From: Ruminococcus_C callidus
Lineage (GTDB): Bacteria; Bacillota; Clostridia; Oscillospirales; Ruminococcaceae
NCBI RefSeq assembly: GCF_049562855.1
Contig: NZ_CP186925.1
Coordinates: forward strand, 558,001-622,000
Direction of reading: 5' to 3'
DNA: 64,000 bases
This document shows, one piece after another, positions 1-7,072 of this stretch (within the stretch, counting starts at the first letter, position 1; each line of letters starts with the position of its first letter). Below the pieces are notes generated by a model. It searched no databases. It was not told the origin of the DNA and was given only the letters and a program-made list of their open reading frames with translations. The position numbers were made by a program, and so were the translations under genes.

Positions 1-1
1 G

Positions 2-520
2 ACCACCGAAACCCTACAGGGAATCCCGTCCATTGTGTTCGGTCTGTTCGGATTTCTGGCGTTTGCCGTGACCTGTAAGTTCAGCTATTCGTTGCTGGGC
101 GGTGCAATTACAATGGCACTGATGGTACTGCCGCTGATTATGCGTACCACGGAAGAAGCCCTGTTGAGCGTGCCGGATTCCTATCGTGAGGGCAGCTTCG
201 GACTGGGTGCCGGACGGCTCCGCACCATCTTCCGCATTATCCTGCCCAGTGCTGTTCCCGGTATTCTGGCGGGCATCATTCTGGCAGTTGGTCGAATCGT
301 CGGTGAAACCGCGGCTCTGATGTACACCGCCGGAACGTCCACCGATGTCTGCACCGGTTTCCTGAAACCCTGCCGGACGCTGGCGGTACATATGTACCAG
401 CTGCTGTGCGAGGGCAAATACATGGGTGCGGCATACGCCACGGCTGTGGTGCTGCTGGTCATGGTCATTCTCATCAATGCCCTGTCCGGCTATGTGGCAA
501 AGAAGCTGACGAAAAAGTGA
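2..520 (+). CDS. pstA: phosphate ABC transporter permease PstA (3' part)
   Basis: The reading frame is open from the window edge, so the start lies upstream; 172 codons remain. PstA is one of two inner-membrane permeases of the high-affinity phosphate importer PstSCAB. The visible part begins with T-T-E-T-L-Q-G-I-P-S-I-V-F-G, a sequence typical of PstA, followed by several hydrophobic helices and the permease-loop segment with G-A-G-R-L-R-T-I-F and I-L-P-S-A-V-P-G-I, which contacts the ATPase. pstB follows after a 470-bp block of palindromic repeats and phoU directly after that, the usual pst order. pstS and pstC are expected just upstream of the window. Confidence 0.95.
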   Translation, partial: TTETLQGIPSIVFGLFGFLAFAVTCKFSYSLLGGAITMALMVLPLIMRTTEEALLSVPDSYREGSFGLGAGRLRTIFRIILPSAVPGILAGIILAVGRIVGETAALMYTAGTSTDVCTGFLKPCRTLAVHMYQLLCEGKYMGAAYATAVVLLVMVILINALSGYVAKKLTKK

Positions 521-534
521 GTGTGGGTTCGGCG

Positions 535-935
535 GAATCTTCTGCTTGGTGTAAAAGGTTTACGGAAGTACCCCTCAGTCACCTGCGGTGACAGCTCCCC
601 TAAAGGGGAGCCTAAACACCAAAAGGGAGCCTAGATATAAAAGAGCCTCCCCTGAAAGGGGAGGGGGACCAGCGAAGCTGGTGGAGGGGTTCTTCTGTAG
701 AATCTTCTGCTTGGTGTAAAGGCTTTACGTAATAATCCCTCAGTCAAGCCTGCGGCTTGCCAGCTCCCTTTTCAAGGGAGCCTAGTGGAAAAAGCCTCCC
801 TTGAAAAGGGAGGGGGACCGTCGATAGACGGTGGAGGGATTCTTCTGTGAAATCTTTTGCTTGGTGTAAAGGCTTTACGTAATAATCCCTCAGTCAGCCT
901 GCGGCTGCCAGCTCCCTTTTCAAGGGAGCCTGATG
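535..935. repeat. REP-A palindromic repeat cluster inside the pst operon
   Basis: Alternating imperfect palindromes. One arm has the CCCCTCAGTC...AGCTCCC...GGGAGCC type and the other the GCCTCCC...GGGAGG...GGTGGAGGG type. They are joined by a conserved spacer with AATCTTTTGCTTGGTGTAAA. About five half-units sit between pstA and pstB. The same family recurs in at least ten places in the window. No gene is seen here. In RNA these would fold into strong hairpins and could set the relative levels of pstA and pstB. Confidence 0.85.
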
Positions 936-992
936 AAAGAGGATACCTGAAAGACCACCGCCCACCCACATCTTATGAGGAGAAAAACAACT

Positions 993-1742
993 ATGGCAAA
1001 ATTTGCGATTCACAACATGGACTTGTACTACAACACGTTCCATGCCCTGAAAAATATCAATCTGGAATTGCCGGAACATGAGGTCAGTGCCTTTATCGGC
1101 CCCTCCGGCTGCGGCAAGTCTACGCTGCTGAAATCCCTGAACCGGATGAACGATCTGGTGGAGGGCTGCAAGATCACTGGTGACATTCGTCTGGACGGCG
1201 AGGACATCTACGGCGATATGGACGTGAACCTGCTGCGGAAGCGGGTGGGTATGGTGTTCCAGAAAGCGAACCCGTTCCCCATGAGCATCTACGACAACAT
1301 CGCCTATGGCCCCCGTACCCACGGCATTCATTCCAAGGCGAAGCTGGACGAGATTGTGGAAAATTCCCTGCGGAGTGCGGCGATCTGGGACGAGGTCAAA
1401 GACCGTCTGAACAAGAGTGCACTGGGCATGTCCGGCGGACAGCAGCAGCGGCTCTGTATCGCACGGGCACTGGCAGTACAGCCGGAAGTGCTCCTCATGG
1501 ACGAACCCACCAGTGCACTGGATCCGATCTCCACTTCCAAGGTGGAAGATCTGGTGCTGTCACTGAAAAAGGACTATACCATTATTATTGTAACCCACAA
1601 CATGCAGCAGGCAACCCGTGTGTCTGACCGCACCGCGTTCTTTCTGCTGGGAGAAGTGGTGGAATATGCCGAAACAGAACAGCTGTTTTCCAAGCCGCAG
1701 GATCAGCGGACAGAGGACTATATTTCAGGGAGGTTCGGATAA
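993..1742 (+). CDS. pstB: phosphate ABC transporter ATP-binding protein PstB
   Basis: ATPase subunit of the phosphate importer, 249 residues, the usual PstB length. Walker A G-P-S-G-C-G-K-S-T is at residues 36-44. The ABC signature M-S-G-G-Q-Q-Q-R-L-C-I-A-R and Walker B L-L-M-D-E-P-T-S-A-L-D-P follow in the second half, with the switch histidine in I-I-V-T-H-N-M. The ATG at 993 is chosen over the in-frame ATG at 975 because AGGAG at 978-982 is well placed for 993 and PstB proteins start at this point. The stop overlaps the start of phoU (TAATG), so the two are translationally coupled. Confidence 0.97.
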   Translation: MAKFAIHNMDLYYNTFHALKNINLELPEHEVSAFIGPSGCGKSTLLKSLNRMNDLVEGCKITGDIRLDGEDIYGDMDVNLLRKRVGMVFQKANPFPMSIYDNIAYGPRTHGIHSKAKLDEIVENSLRSAAIWDEVKDRLNKSALGMSGGQQQRLCIARALAVQPEVLLMDEPTSALDPISTSKVEDLVLSLKKDYTIIIVTHNMQQATRVSDRTAFFLLGEVVEYAETEQLFSKPQDQRTEDYISGRFG

Positions 1743-2389
1743 TGAGAGAACACTACGAAGCACAGCTGACAACGCTGAATACCGAAATGATTCAAATGGG
1801 AGCACTCTGCGAAGATGCCATTTCCGGTGCCATTCAGGCACTGCTGGAGGACGACAAGCACCTTGCCGAAAAAGTCGGCAGCATTGAAATGGAGATCGAC
1901 CAGCACGAACGGGATATTGAACGGCTCTGTATGCGGCTTTTGCTGATGCAGCAGCCGGTGGCGACCGACCTGCGTGTGGTTTCTTCTGCCCTGAAAATGA
2001 TTTCTGATCTGGAACGTATCGGCGATCAGGCGTTTGATATTTCGGACATTACCAAGCACGTTTCTTTTCAAAAGTATGAGAGCAAGGTACACATCAAGGA
2101 AATGGCAAATGCTGTCATTCACATGGTAACCGACAGCGTGGATTCCTATGTGAAAAAAGATGCGGCACTGGCGAAAAAGGTGGCTGCCGCAGACGATCAG
2201 GTGGACGATCTGTTCCTGAAAGTCCGTTCGGAACTGGTGGAACTGGTGCGTTCGAACCAGGACATGGCAGAGGGTGCACTGGATTTGATGATGATCGCCA
2301 AGTATCTGGAACGCATCGGCGACCATGCTGTCAACGTGGCGGAATGGGTGATTTATGCCATTACCGGCGACCATATGAAGCTGGCGTGA
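1742..2389 (+). CDS. phoU: phosphate transport regulator PhoU
   Basis: 215 residues, all-helical, made of two PhoU repeats (roughly 10-110 and 115-212). Each carries the E/D-x-x-x-D metal-binding pattern, seen in D-L-E-R-I-G-D-Q-A and Y-L-E-R-I-G-D-H-A-V-N. PhoU links the state of the Pst transporter to the PhoR kinase and represses the Pho response when phosphate is plentiful. It overlaps pstB by one base and has AGGGAGG about 10 nt upstream of its ATG. The phoB/phoR pair downstream completes the circuit, separated by another repeat block. Confidence 0.96.
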   Translation: MREHYEAQLTTLNTEMIQMGALCEDAISGAIQALLEDDKHLAEKVGSIEMEIDQHERDIERLCMRLLLMQQPVATDLRVVSSALKMISDLERIGDQAFDISDITKHVSFQKYESKVHIKEMANAVIHMVTDSVDSYVKKDAALAKKVAAADDQVDDLFLKVRSELVELVRSNQDMAEGALDLMMIAKYLERIGDHAVNVAEWVIYAITGDHMKLA

Positions 2390-2395
2390 GGGGAG

Positions 2396-2655
2396 TTGCC
2401 CTTGAAAGGTGGAGGGGTTCTCGTGGAATCTTTTGCTTGGTGTGTGAGGTGTCACGGAAGTACCCCTCAGTCAAGCCTGCGGCTTGCCAGCTCCCCTAAA
2501 GGGGAGCCTGAATGTAAAAAGCCTCCCCTGAAAGGGGAGGGGGACCAGCGAAGCTGGTGGAGGGGTTCTGTGAAATCTTTTGCTTAATGTGTAAGGTATT
2601 ACGGAAGAAATCCCTCCGGCACTTCGTGCCACCTCCCTTTTCAAGGGAGGCTGAT
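2396..2655. repeat. REP-A palindromic repeat cluster
   Basis: About four half-units of the REP-A family lie between phoU and the two-component genes. They include GCCTCCCCTGAAAGGGGAGG and the loop pair ACCAGCGAAGCTGGT. No ORF of note. Placed after phoU, they may end or attenuate the pst transcript. Confidence 0.8.
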
Positions 2656-2699
2656 AAAAACGGAATCCTATTTTAACTGGGGAAACCCCGAAAATTTCC

Positions 2700-2781
2700 T
2701 TGACGAATGACGGGGAATATGGTACGATATAGACGGTAAAACGTCAGGAGGGAGCATCTTTTTGGACGTTCCCTCTTTTTG
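2700..2781 (+). promoter_or_regulatory. promoter and possible attenuator of phoB/phoR
   Basis: TTGACG (2700-2705), a 17-nt spacer and TACGAT (2723-2728) form a plausible promoter. Downstream, GAGGGA (2748-2753) can pair with TCCCTC (2770-2775), followed by TTTTT. That is a small terminator-like hairpin in the leader, 85 nt before the phoB start. No PhoB box was identified by eye. Confidence 0.45.
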
Positions 2782-2863
2782 TTGAAATGACAGATGCAGA
2801 GCCGGCGGAACGGCTGCACAGGCAGCACTGCTGGTACACTCTGCGGGAAGAAAGGGCAGTCAT

Positions 2864-3544
2864 ATGATTTATTTAGTAGAAGACGACGACAGCATTCGGG
2901 AATTGGTGATCTATACCCTGCGGAGCACCGGCATGGACGCAAAGGGGTTCGGGCTGCCCTCGGAGTTCTGGCATGCCATGGAAGAACAACTGCCGGAACT
3001 GGTGCTGCTGGATATTATGCTGCCGGAAGAAGACGGTCTGGAGATCCTCCGGAAAATCCGCGGCAGGCGGGAAATCAAAAATCTGCCGGTCATTATGCTG
3101 ACTGCCAAGGGGACGGAGTACGATCAGGTAGTGGGACTGGACAACGGGGCAGACGACTATGTGGCAAAGCCTTTCGGCATGATGGCACTGGTGGCACGGA
3201 TTAAGGCAGTGCTCCGCCGGACAGCGGAAAAGTCCGCAGAGGGCAAGGTGCTCCAGCTGGGCGAACTGCGGGTGGATCCGGTTCGCCACGTGGTACAGGC
3301 GGCAGGGGAGCCGGTGAACCTGACCCTGAAAGAATTCGAACTGCTTTGCCTGCTGCTGGACAATCCGGGTGTCGTCTTTACCCGCGACCAGCTGCTGAAC
3401 CAGATCTGGGGCTATTCGTTCGACGGCGAAAGCCGTACCGTTGATGTGCACGTGCGGCACCTGCGGCAGAAACTGGGGGACTGCGGGAAGTATATTGAAA
3501 CTGTCCGCGGCATCGGCTACCGTTCGGGAGATGGAAACGCATGA
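2864..3544 (+). CDS. phoB: PhoB/PhoP-type response regulator
   Basis: 226-residue OmpR-family regulator. The receiver domain occupies residues 1-120, with acidic pocket E-D-D-D near residue 6, phosphoacceptor D50 in V-L-L-D-I-M-L-P, and the conserved lysine in V-A-K-P-F-G. A C-terminal winged helix runs from about 130 to 224, with T-L-K-E-F-E-L-L and V-D-V-H-V-R-H-L-R-Q-K-L. It would be phosphorylated by the kinase encoded next and activate pst and other phosphate-starvation genes. AAAGGG lies upstream of the ATG. The stop overlaps the kinase start by four bases (ATGA). The phosphate role rests on context and on the PhoR-like partner. Confidence 0.9.
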   Translation: MIYLVEDDDSIRELVIYTLRSTGMDAKGFGLPSEFWHAMEEQLPELVLLDIMLPEEDGLEILRKIRGRREIKNLPVIMLTAKGTEYDQVVGLDNGADDYVAKPFGMMALVARIKAVLRRTAEKSAEGKVLQLGELRVDPVRHVVQAAGEPVNLTLKEFELLCLLLDNPGVVFTRDQLLNQIWGYSFDGESRTVDVHVRHLRQKLGDCGKYIETVRGIGYRSGDGNA

Positions 3545-5208
3545 CCAGGAAAATTTTTCAATCCATTATCGCCGTCGTGATCTCTGTGCTGCTGCTAAGT
3601 CTGGCACTGATTACCGGCGTGCTGTATAACCACTTCGAAACCACTATGCTGGATCAGCTGCGGACGACGGCACAGTTTGCGGAACAGGGCGTGGAACAGG
3701 AGGGCATGGCGTATTTCGACAGCCTTCACGCCCAGAACTGCCGCGTGACATGGATCGCCGCAGACGGCACGGTGAAATACGACAACCGCAGCAACCCGAA
3801 AACCATGGAAAACCATGCCGACCGGCAGGAGGTGCGGGAGGCAATGGAGAACGATTCCGGCACCAGTGTCCGGCGTTCATCCACCCTGTCGGAACACACC
3901 ATGTACTACGCCAAGCGGCTGAGTGACGGCACGGTTCTGCGGCTCTCTATGTCCCAGCGTTCCGTGCTGTTCCTCATGGGCGGCATGCTTTCGCCGCTGG
4001 TGTTTATCTTTCTGGCAGCCTGTCTGCTGGCGGGCGTGCTGTCCTATCGGGTGTCCAAAAAAATCGTGAAGCCCCTGAGCGAGATCGATCTGAAGCATCC
4101 GGAACAGGTGGAAACCTATGACGAACTCTCCCCGTTTTTGCAGCGAATTGCCGCCCAGAATCGGGAGATCGATGCCCGCATGGCGGAGATCCGCAAGCAA
4201 CAGCAGGAGTTCTCCATGATTACCGAGAACATGAGCGAGGGCTTGTTCGTGGTAGACCGGAACTATCAGATTTTATCCTATAATAAAAGTGCCATGCAGA
4301 TCTTCGGCATGGATCCCAGACAGGAACATGAAAATCTGCTGGCAGTGAACCGGAGCGAGGGCTTCCGCAACGCGGTGGACAGTGCCCTGAAAGGTCGCCA
4401 CACACAGGAAAATCTGGAGCTGAACGGCAGAGTGTACCAGATCATCGCCAACGCCGTCTGCCAGCCTGATTTTGCGGAAGATATGGTGGGAGCTGTGATT
4501 CTGGTGCTGGACGTGACGGAGAAAGAGGCACAGGAACAGTACCGGCGGGAGTTCACGGCGAATGTTTCCCACGAACTGAAAACGCCGCTGACTTCCATTT
4601 CCGGCATTGCGGAGATCATTCGTAACGGCATTGTCAAGCCGGAGGATATTCCCCATTTTGCAGGGAAAATTTACGACGAATCCCAGCGTCTGATCACCCT
4701 GATCGGGGACATTATCAAGCTGTCCCGTCTGGACGAAAATCAGGTGCCTATGGAACGGGAAACAGTGGACATGCTGGAAATGGCACGGGACGTGGTGCAG
4801 CAGCTTTCCTCCGTTGCCCGCAAAAACGGTGTCACGCTGGTGGCAAACGGCACCCACGGGCAGGTGCAGGGCGTGCGGCAGGTGCTGGGGGAAATGGTGT
4901 ATAACCTCTGCGAAAATGCCGTGAAGTACAACCGTGCCGGCGGGCGTGTCTGGGTGGACGTGCAGCAGGTGGCAGACCATGTGGTGCTGCGGGTCAAGGA
5001 TACCGGTATCGGGATTCCGGCGGCGGAGCAGGGACGCATTTTTGAACGGTTTTATCGGGTGGACAAGAGCCACTCCAAAGCGGTGGGCGGCACCGGACTG
5101 GGACTGTCTATCGTCAAGCACGGGGCAGCTCTTCACCATGCCACGATTTCCGTCAGCAGCGAACCGGAGCAGGGCACGGAGATCACACTGACATTTCCGG
5201 CGGCGTGA
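3541..5208 (+). CDS. phoR: PhoR-type sensor histidine kinase
   Basis: 555 residues. Transmembrane helices are at about 9-30 and 145-170, flanking an extracytoplasmic region of about 110 residues. A PAS domain (about 220-330) is followed by HisKA with the phosphoacceptor H344 in N-V-S-H-E-L-K-T-P-L. The HATPase domain has N-L-C-E-N-A-V-K-Y-N, D-T-G-I-G-I-P and G-G-T-G-L-G-L-S-I-V. This is the domain order of Gram-positive PhoR kinases. It overlaps phoB by four bases. With PhoU and the Pst transporter it would control the phosphate-starvation response. A rho-independent terminator follows at 5256-5288. Confidence 0.92.
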   Translation: MTRKIFQSIIAVVISVLLLSLALITGVLYNHFETTMLDQLRTTAQFAEQGVEQEGMAYFDSLHAQNCRVTWIAADGTVKYDNRSNPKTMENHADRQEVREAMENDSGTSVRRSSTLSEHTMYYAKRLSDGTVLRLSMSQRSVLFLMGGMLSPLVFIFLAACLLAGVLSYRVSKKIVKPLSEIDLKHPEQVETYDELSPFLQRIAAQNREIDARMAEIRKQQQEFSMITENMSEGLFVVDRNYQILSYNKSAMQIFGMDPRQEHENLLAVNRSEGFRNAVDSALKGRHTQENLELNGRVYQIIANAVCQPDFAEDMVGAVILVLDVTEKEAQEQYRREFTANVSHELKTPLTSISGIAEIIRNGIVKPEDIPHFAGKIYDESQRLITLIGDIIKLSRLDENQVPMERETVDMLEMARDVVQQLSSVARKNGVTLVANGTHGQVQGVRQVLGEMVYNLCENAVKYNRAGGRVWVDVQQVADHVVLRVKDTGIGIPAAEQGRIFERFYRVDKSHSKAVGGTGLGLSIVKHGAALHHATISVSSEPEQGTEITLTFPAA

Positions 5209-5255
5209 TGCGGCGGGGAATGCATGGGAAATCCACATGATTTTGGAAAAGAAAA

Positions 5256-5288
5256 AGAGAGCAGACCGTGAGGCGTGCTCTCTTTTTT
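5256..5288 (+). terminator. terminator of phoB-phoR
   Basis: AGAGAGCA pairs with TGCTCTCT around a 12-nt loop, followed by TTTTT. The stem resembles the 5' hairpin of the antisense RNAs in the adjacent toxin-like loci (GAGAGCACACC...GGTCTGCTC), so the cluster may have grown from, or next to, this hairpin. Confidence 0.8.
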
Positions 5289-5341
5289 GATATGTGTTGT
5301 TGGGGTGATGCTTTCTTGGCGATTTGCAGACGAATGAGCGT

Positions 5342-5370
5342 TTGACATTTTTCGCGTAGTGTGATATAAT
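5342..5370 (+). promoter_or_regulatory. promoter of toxin-like locus, copy 1
   Basis: TTGACA (5342-5347), 17-nt spacer, TATAAT (5365-5370): a perfect sigma-A consensus. The same 29-bp promoter, nearly base for base, precedes all nine peptide genes. It is followed at once by a conserved 5' hairpin, GCATACC-TGAAAC-GGTAGGC. Confidence 0.9.
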
Positions 5371-5454
5371 AAAAAACCGAGGGCATACCTGAAACGGTAG
5401 GCGGTCAAATCCACGCTCCCACAATCTTCTATTTGAATTGATGGGAGGTGATGC

Positions 5455-5544
5455 ATGATGATGGATGTAATTTCCTTTATCGTAAGCATTTTTTGTAATG
5501 TCTTTCGTGCAGTTCTTGCATACTTAGCATACAAAAAGAAATAA
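5455..5544 (+). CDS. type I toxin-like small hydrophobic peptide, copy 1 (29 aa)
   Basis: 29 residues: a hydrophobic helix (V-I-S-F-I-V-S-I-F, then A-V-L-A-Y-L-A-Y) ending in K-K-K. It has a strong Shine-Dalgarno site GGAGGTGA (5444-5451). The leader segment CTCCCA can pair with TGGGAG of that site, hiding it. The stop codon lies in the 5' arm of a bidirectional terminator (AAATAACCGCC / GGCGATTATTT). A perfect promoter on the minus strand (TTGACA at 5655-5660, TATAAT at 5632-5637) drives an RNA that converges on the same terminator. This layout is that of Fst/TxpA-type type I toxin-antitoxin loci; toxicity is an inference. The peptide is too short for normal gene callers. Confidence 0.75.
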   Translation: MMMDVISFIVSIFCNVFRAVLAYLAYKKK

Positions 5545-5625
5545 CCGCCCTGAAGCTACCAACTTTGGCGATTATTTCTTAGTCGTTTGAATGGGGAGCA
5601 GACCGTCTACTGGTGTGCTCTCTTT
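5533..5625 (-). ncRNA. antisense RNA of copy 1
   Basis: Start estimated about 7 nt after the minus-strand -10 (5632-5637); end at the shared terminator. The RNA begins with the hairpin GAGCACACC...GGTCTGCTC, then has CTCCCCATTC, and ends in AATAATCGCC...GGCGGTTATTTCTTTTT. It overlaps the 3' end of the peptide mRNA. The CTCCCC stretch is complementary to GGGAG of the peptide's ribosome-binding site. Confidence 0.7.
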
Positions 5626-5728
5626 ACTTTTATTATACGCGATTTTTTCCGGTTTGTCAAGTCTGTTTTTGCTCGGCAACTGCGGATAACCTATACTTAT
5701 TCTTGCGAAAAACAGCATAAACTATGGT

Positions 5729-5757
5729 TTGACATTTTTCGCGTAGTGTGATATAAT
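5729..5757 (+). promoter_or_regulatory. promoter of toxin-like locus, copy 2
   Basis: TTGACA (5729-5734), 17 nt, TATAAT (5752-5757), followed by the conserved GCATACC-TGAAAC-GGTAGGC hairpin. Confidence 0.9.
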
Positions 5758-5825
5758 AAAAAACCGAGGGCATACCTGAAACGGTAGGCGGTCGATTCCG
5801 GCTCCCAGAAAGGGAGTGAGTGCAA

Positions 5826-5918
5826 ATGAACCTAGACATTCTCGTCAAGTGCATTAGCATGGTTTGCGAAGTCTTCAAGGCATATCTTGCTTACTTAAAC
5901 TTCAAGAAACGGAAATAA
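5826..5918 (+). CDS. type I toxin-like small peptide, copy 2 (30 aa)
   Basis: 30 residues starting M-N-L-D-I-L-V-K-C-I and ending A-Y-L-A-Y-L-N-F-K-K-R-K, clearly related to copy 1 in its second half. The ribosome-binding site AGGGAGTGAG is held in a tight hairpin, CTCCC-AGAAA-GGGAG. The stop lies within the shared terminator (GAAATAACCGCCCC). The same peptide is encoded on the other strand by copy 6 (12124-12216). Confidence 0.75.
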   Translation: MNLDILVKCISMVCEVFKAYLAYLNFKKRK

Positions 5919-6000
5919 CCGCCCCTAAAGCTGCAAACTTGGACGGTTATTTCAAATAATCAATTCATGGGAGCAGACCGTCTACTGGTGTGCTCTCTTT
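5908..6000 (-). ncRNA. antisense RNA of copy 2
   Basis: Driven by minus-strand TTGACA (6030-6035), 17 nt, TATAAT (6007-6012). It carries the 5' hairpin and then GCTCCCATGAATTG, and ends at the shared bidirectional terminator (about 5908). Confidence 0.7.
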
Positions 6001-6093
6001 ACTTTTATTATACGCGATTTTCTCCGGTTTGTCAAGTCTGTTTTTGCTTGACAAACTGTATTTTCCCCTGCGAAAAGCAAGATAAACTATGGT

Positions 6094-6122
6094 TTGACAT
6101 TTTTCGCGTAGTGTGATATAAT
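6094..6122 (+). promoter_or_regulatory. promoter of toxin-like locus, copy 3
   Basis: TTGACA (6094-6099), 17 nt, TATAAT (6117-6122); conserved leader hairpin follows. Confidence 0.9.
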
Positions 6123-6212
6123 AAAAAACCGAGGGCATACCTGAAACGGTAGGCGGTTTGTTCGGAGTACTCCCTCCCATTTGCATAATCCAGCATATGG
6201 GAGGTGATTGCA

Positions 6213-6338
6213 GTGGATAGTTTTGTTACATTTCGTGATTTGCTGGAAATTGGAACGTTTCTGATTTCTCTGGCAACATTTATCACTTCATTGTATAAAA
6301 AACATGGCAACCGTAATCACAAGAAGAAAAAGAAATAA
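6213..6338 (+). CDS. type I toxin-like small peptide, copy 3 (41 aa)
   Basis: 41 residues with a GTG start. The N-terminus is M-D-S-F-V-T-F-R-D-L-L-E-I-G-T-F, followed by a hydrophobic stretch, and the tail is very basic (H-K-K-K-K-K). It belongs to a second subtype, shared with copies 4, 5, 7 and 9 (D-x-[YF]-[IV]-T-x-x-D-L-L pattern). The leader CCTCCCAT pairs over 8 bp with ATGGGAGG at the ribosome-binding site. Identical in protein sequence to copy 5 on the other strand. Confidence 0.75.
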   Translation: MDSFVTFRDLLEIGTFLISLATFITSLYKKHGNRNHKKKKK

Positions 6339-6424
6339 CCGCCCCTGAAGTTCCCCAACTTGTGACGGTTATTCTATAACATATTCGCAAATGGGAGCAG
6401 ACCGTCTACTGGTGTGCTCTCTTT
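6326..6424 (-). ncRNA. antisense RNA of copy 3
   Basis: Minus-strand TTGACA (6454-6459), 17 nt, TATAAT (6431-6436). After the 5' hairpin the RNA has CTCCCATTTGC. These are the same 11 bases as the anti-SD strand of this locus's own leader, so the RNA can replace that strand in trans. Confidence 0.7.
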
Positions 6425-6653
6425 ACTTTTATTATAAGCGATTTTCTCCGGTTTGTCAAGTCTGTTTTTGCTTGGCAGCAAATGCACTGCGTTTGCCCTT
6501 TCTGTCACTCTCCTAAACAAAAAACACCGAAATTGCGTGCGATACAGACTTTTTTCGAAAATCCAGAAAAAAATTCGAAAAAACGCTTGACAAGCTGCAA
6601 AAGATGTGATATAATAGTTATTGTTGTGAGGACAACGGTTCTCAAAAGAAAAT

Positions 6654-6730
6654 GTGCCCATAGCTCAGCTGGATAGAGTGACTGGCTACGAACCAGTAGG
6701 TCGGGGGTTCGAATCCCTCTGGGCACGCCA
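6654..6730 (+). tRNA. tRNA-Arg (anticodon ACG)
   Basis: 77 nt with encoded CCA. Acceptor stem GTGCCCA / TGGGCAC, anticodon stem ACTGG / CCAGT with loop CTACGAA, T arm GGGGG-TTCGAAT-CCCTC. The promoter is TTGACA (6587-6592), 17 nt, TATAAT (6610-6615). A weak hairpin followed by eight T residues at about 6748-6791 may be the terminator. Confidence 0.95.
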
Positions 6731-6865
6731 AGTATTTCTTTCGAAGTACGGAAACATACCTGTGTTACATTATGTAGCATGGGTTTTTTTTCTATCTGTT
6801 TGCCGGCAGTCGGGCATGTTCCCCGCCGGACAGGCATAGAATTTCATGGGGCATCTCCCATGGAA

Positions 6866-6901
6866 AACAAAAATCGCCCATACCAAAAGGTACAGGCGAT
6901 C
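6866..6901 (-). terminator. terminator of tRNA-Leu
   Basis: On the minus strand ATCGCCTGTACC-TTTT-GGTATGGGCGAT is followed by TTTTTG. Confidence 0.8.
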
Positions 6902-6906
6902 AAATT

Positions 6907-6993
6907 TGGTGCCGACAGTGGGACTTGAACCCACACGCCATTGCTGGCAACGGATTTTGAGTCCGTCTCGTCTGCCAATTCCAACATGTCGGC
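6907..6993 (-). tRNA. tRNA-Leu (anticodon CAA)
   Basis: 87 nt with CCA. Acceptor GCCGACA / TGTCGGC; anticodon stem ACGGA / TCCGT with loop CTCAAAA; a long variable arm as in class II tRNAs. The minus-strand promoter is TTGACA (7030-7035), 17 nt, TATAAT (7007-7012). Confidence 0.95.
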
Positions 6994-7072
6994 AACAACA
7001 TAACTAATTATAGCACAAACGTCAACCGCTGTCAAGTCTTTTTTGCAATTTTTTCGCAGGGAGGAATTTTTT

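Noticed and set aside
535..935. CRISPR-like array in the palindromic repeats
   Set aside because: Units are palindromic pairs with a conserved, not variable, spacer, irregular spacing and no cas genes.
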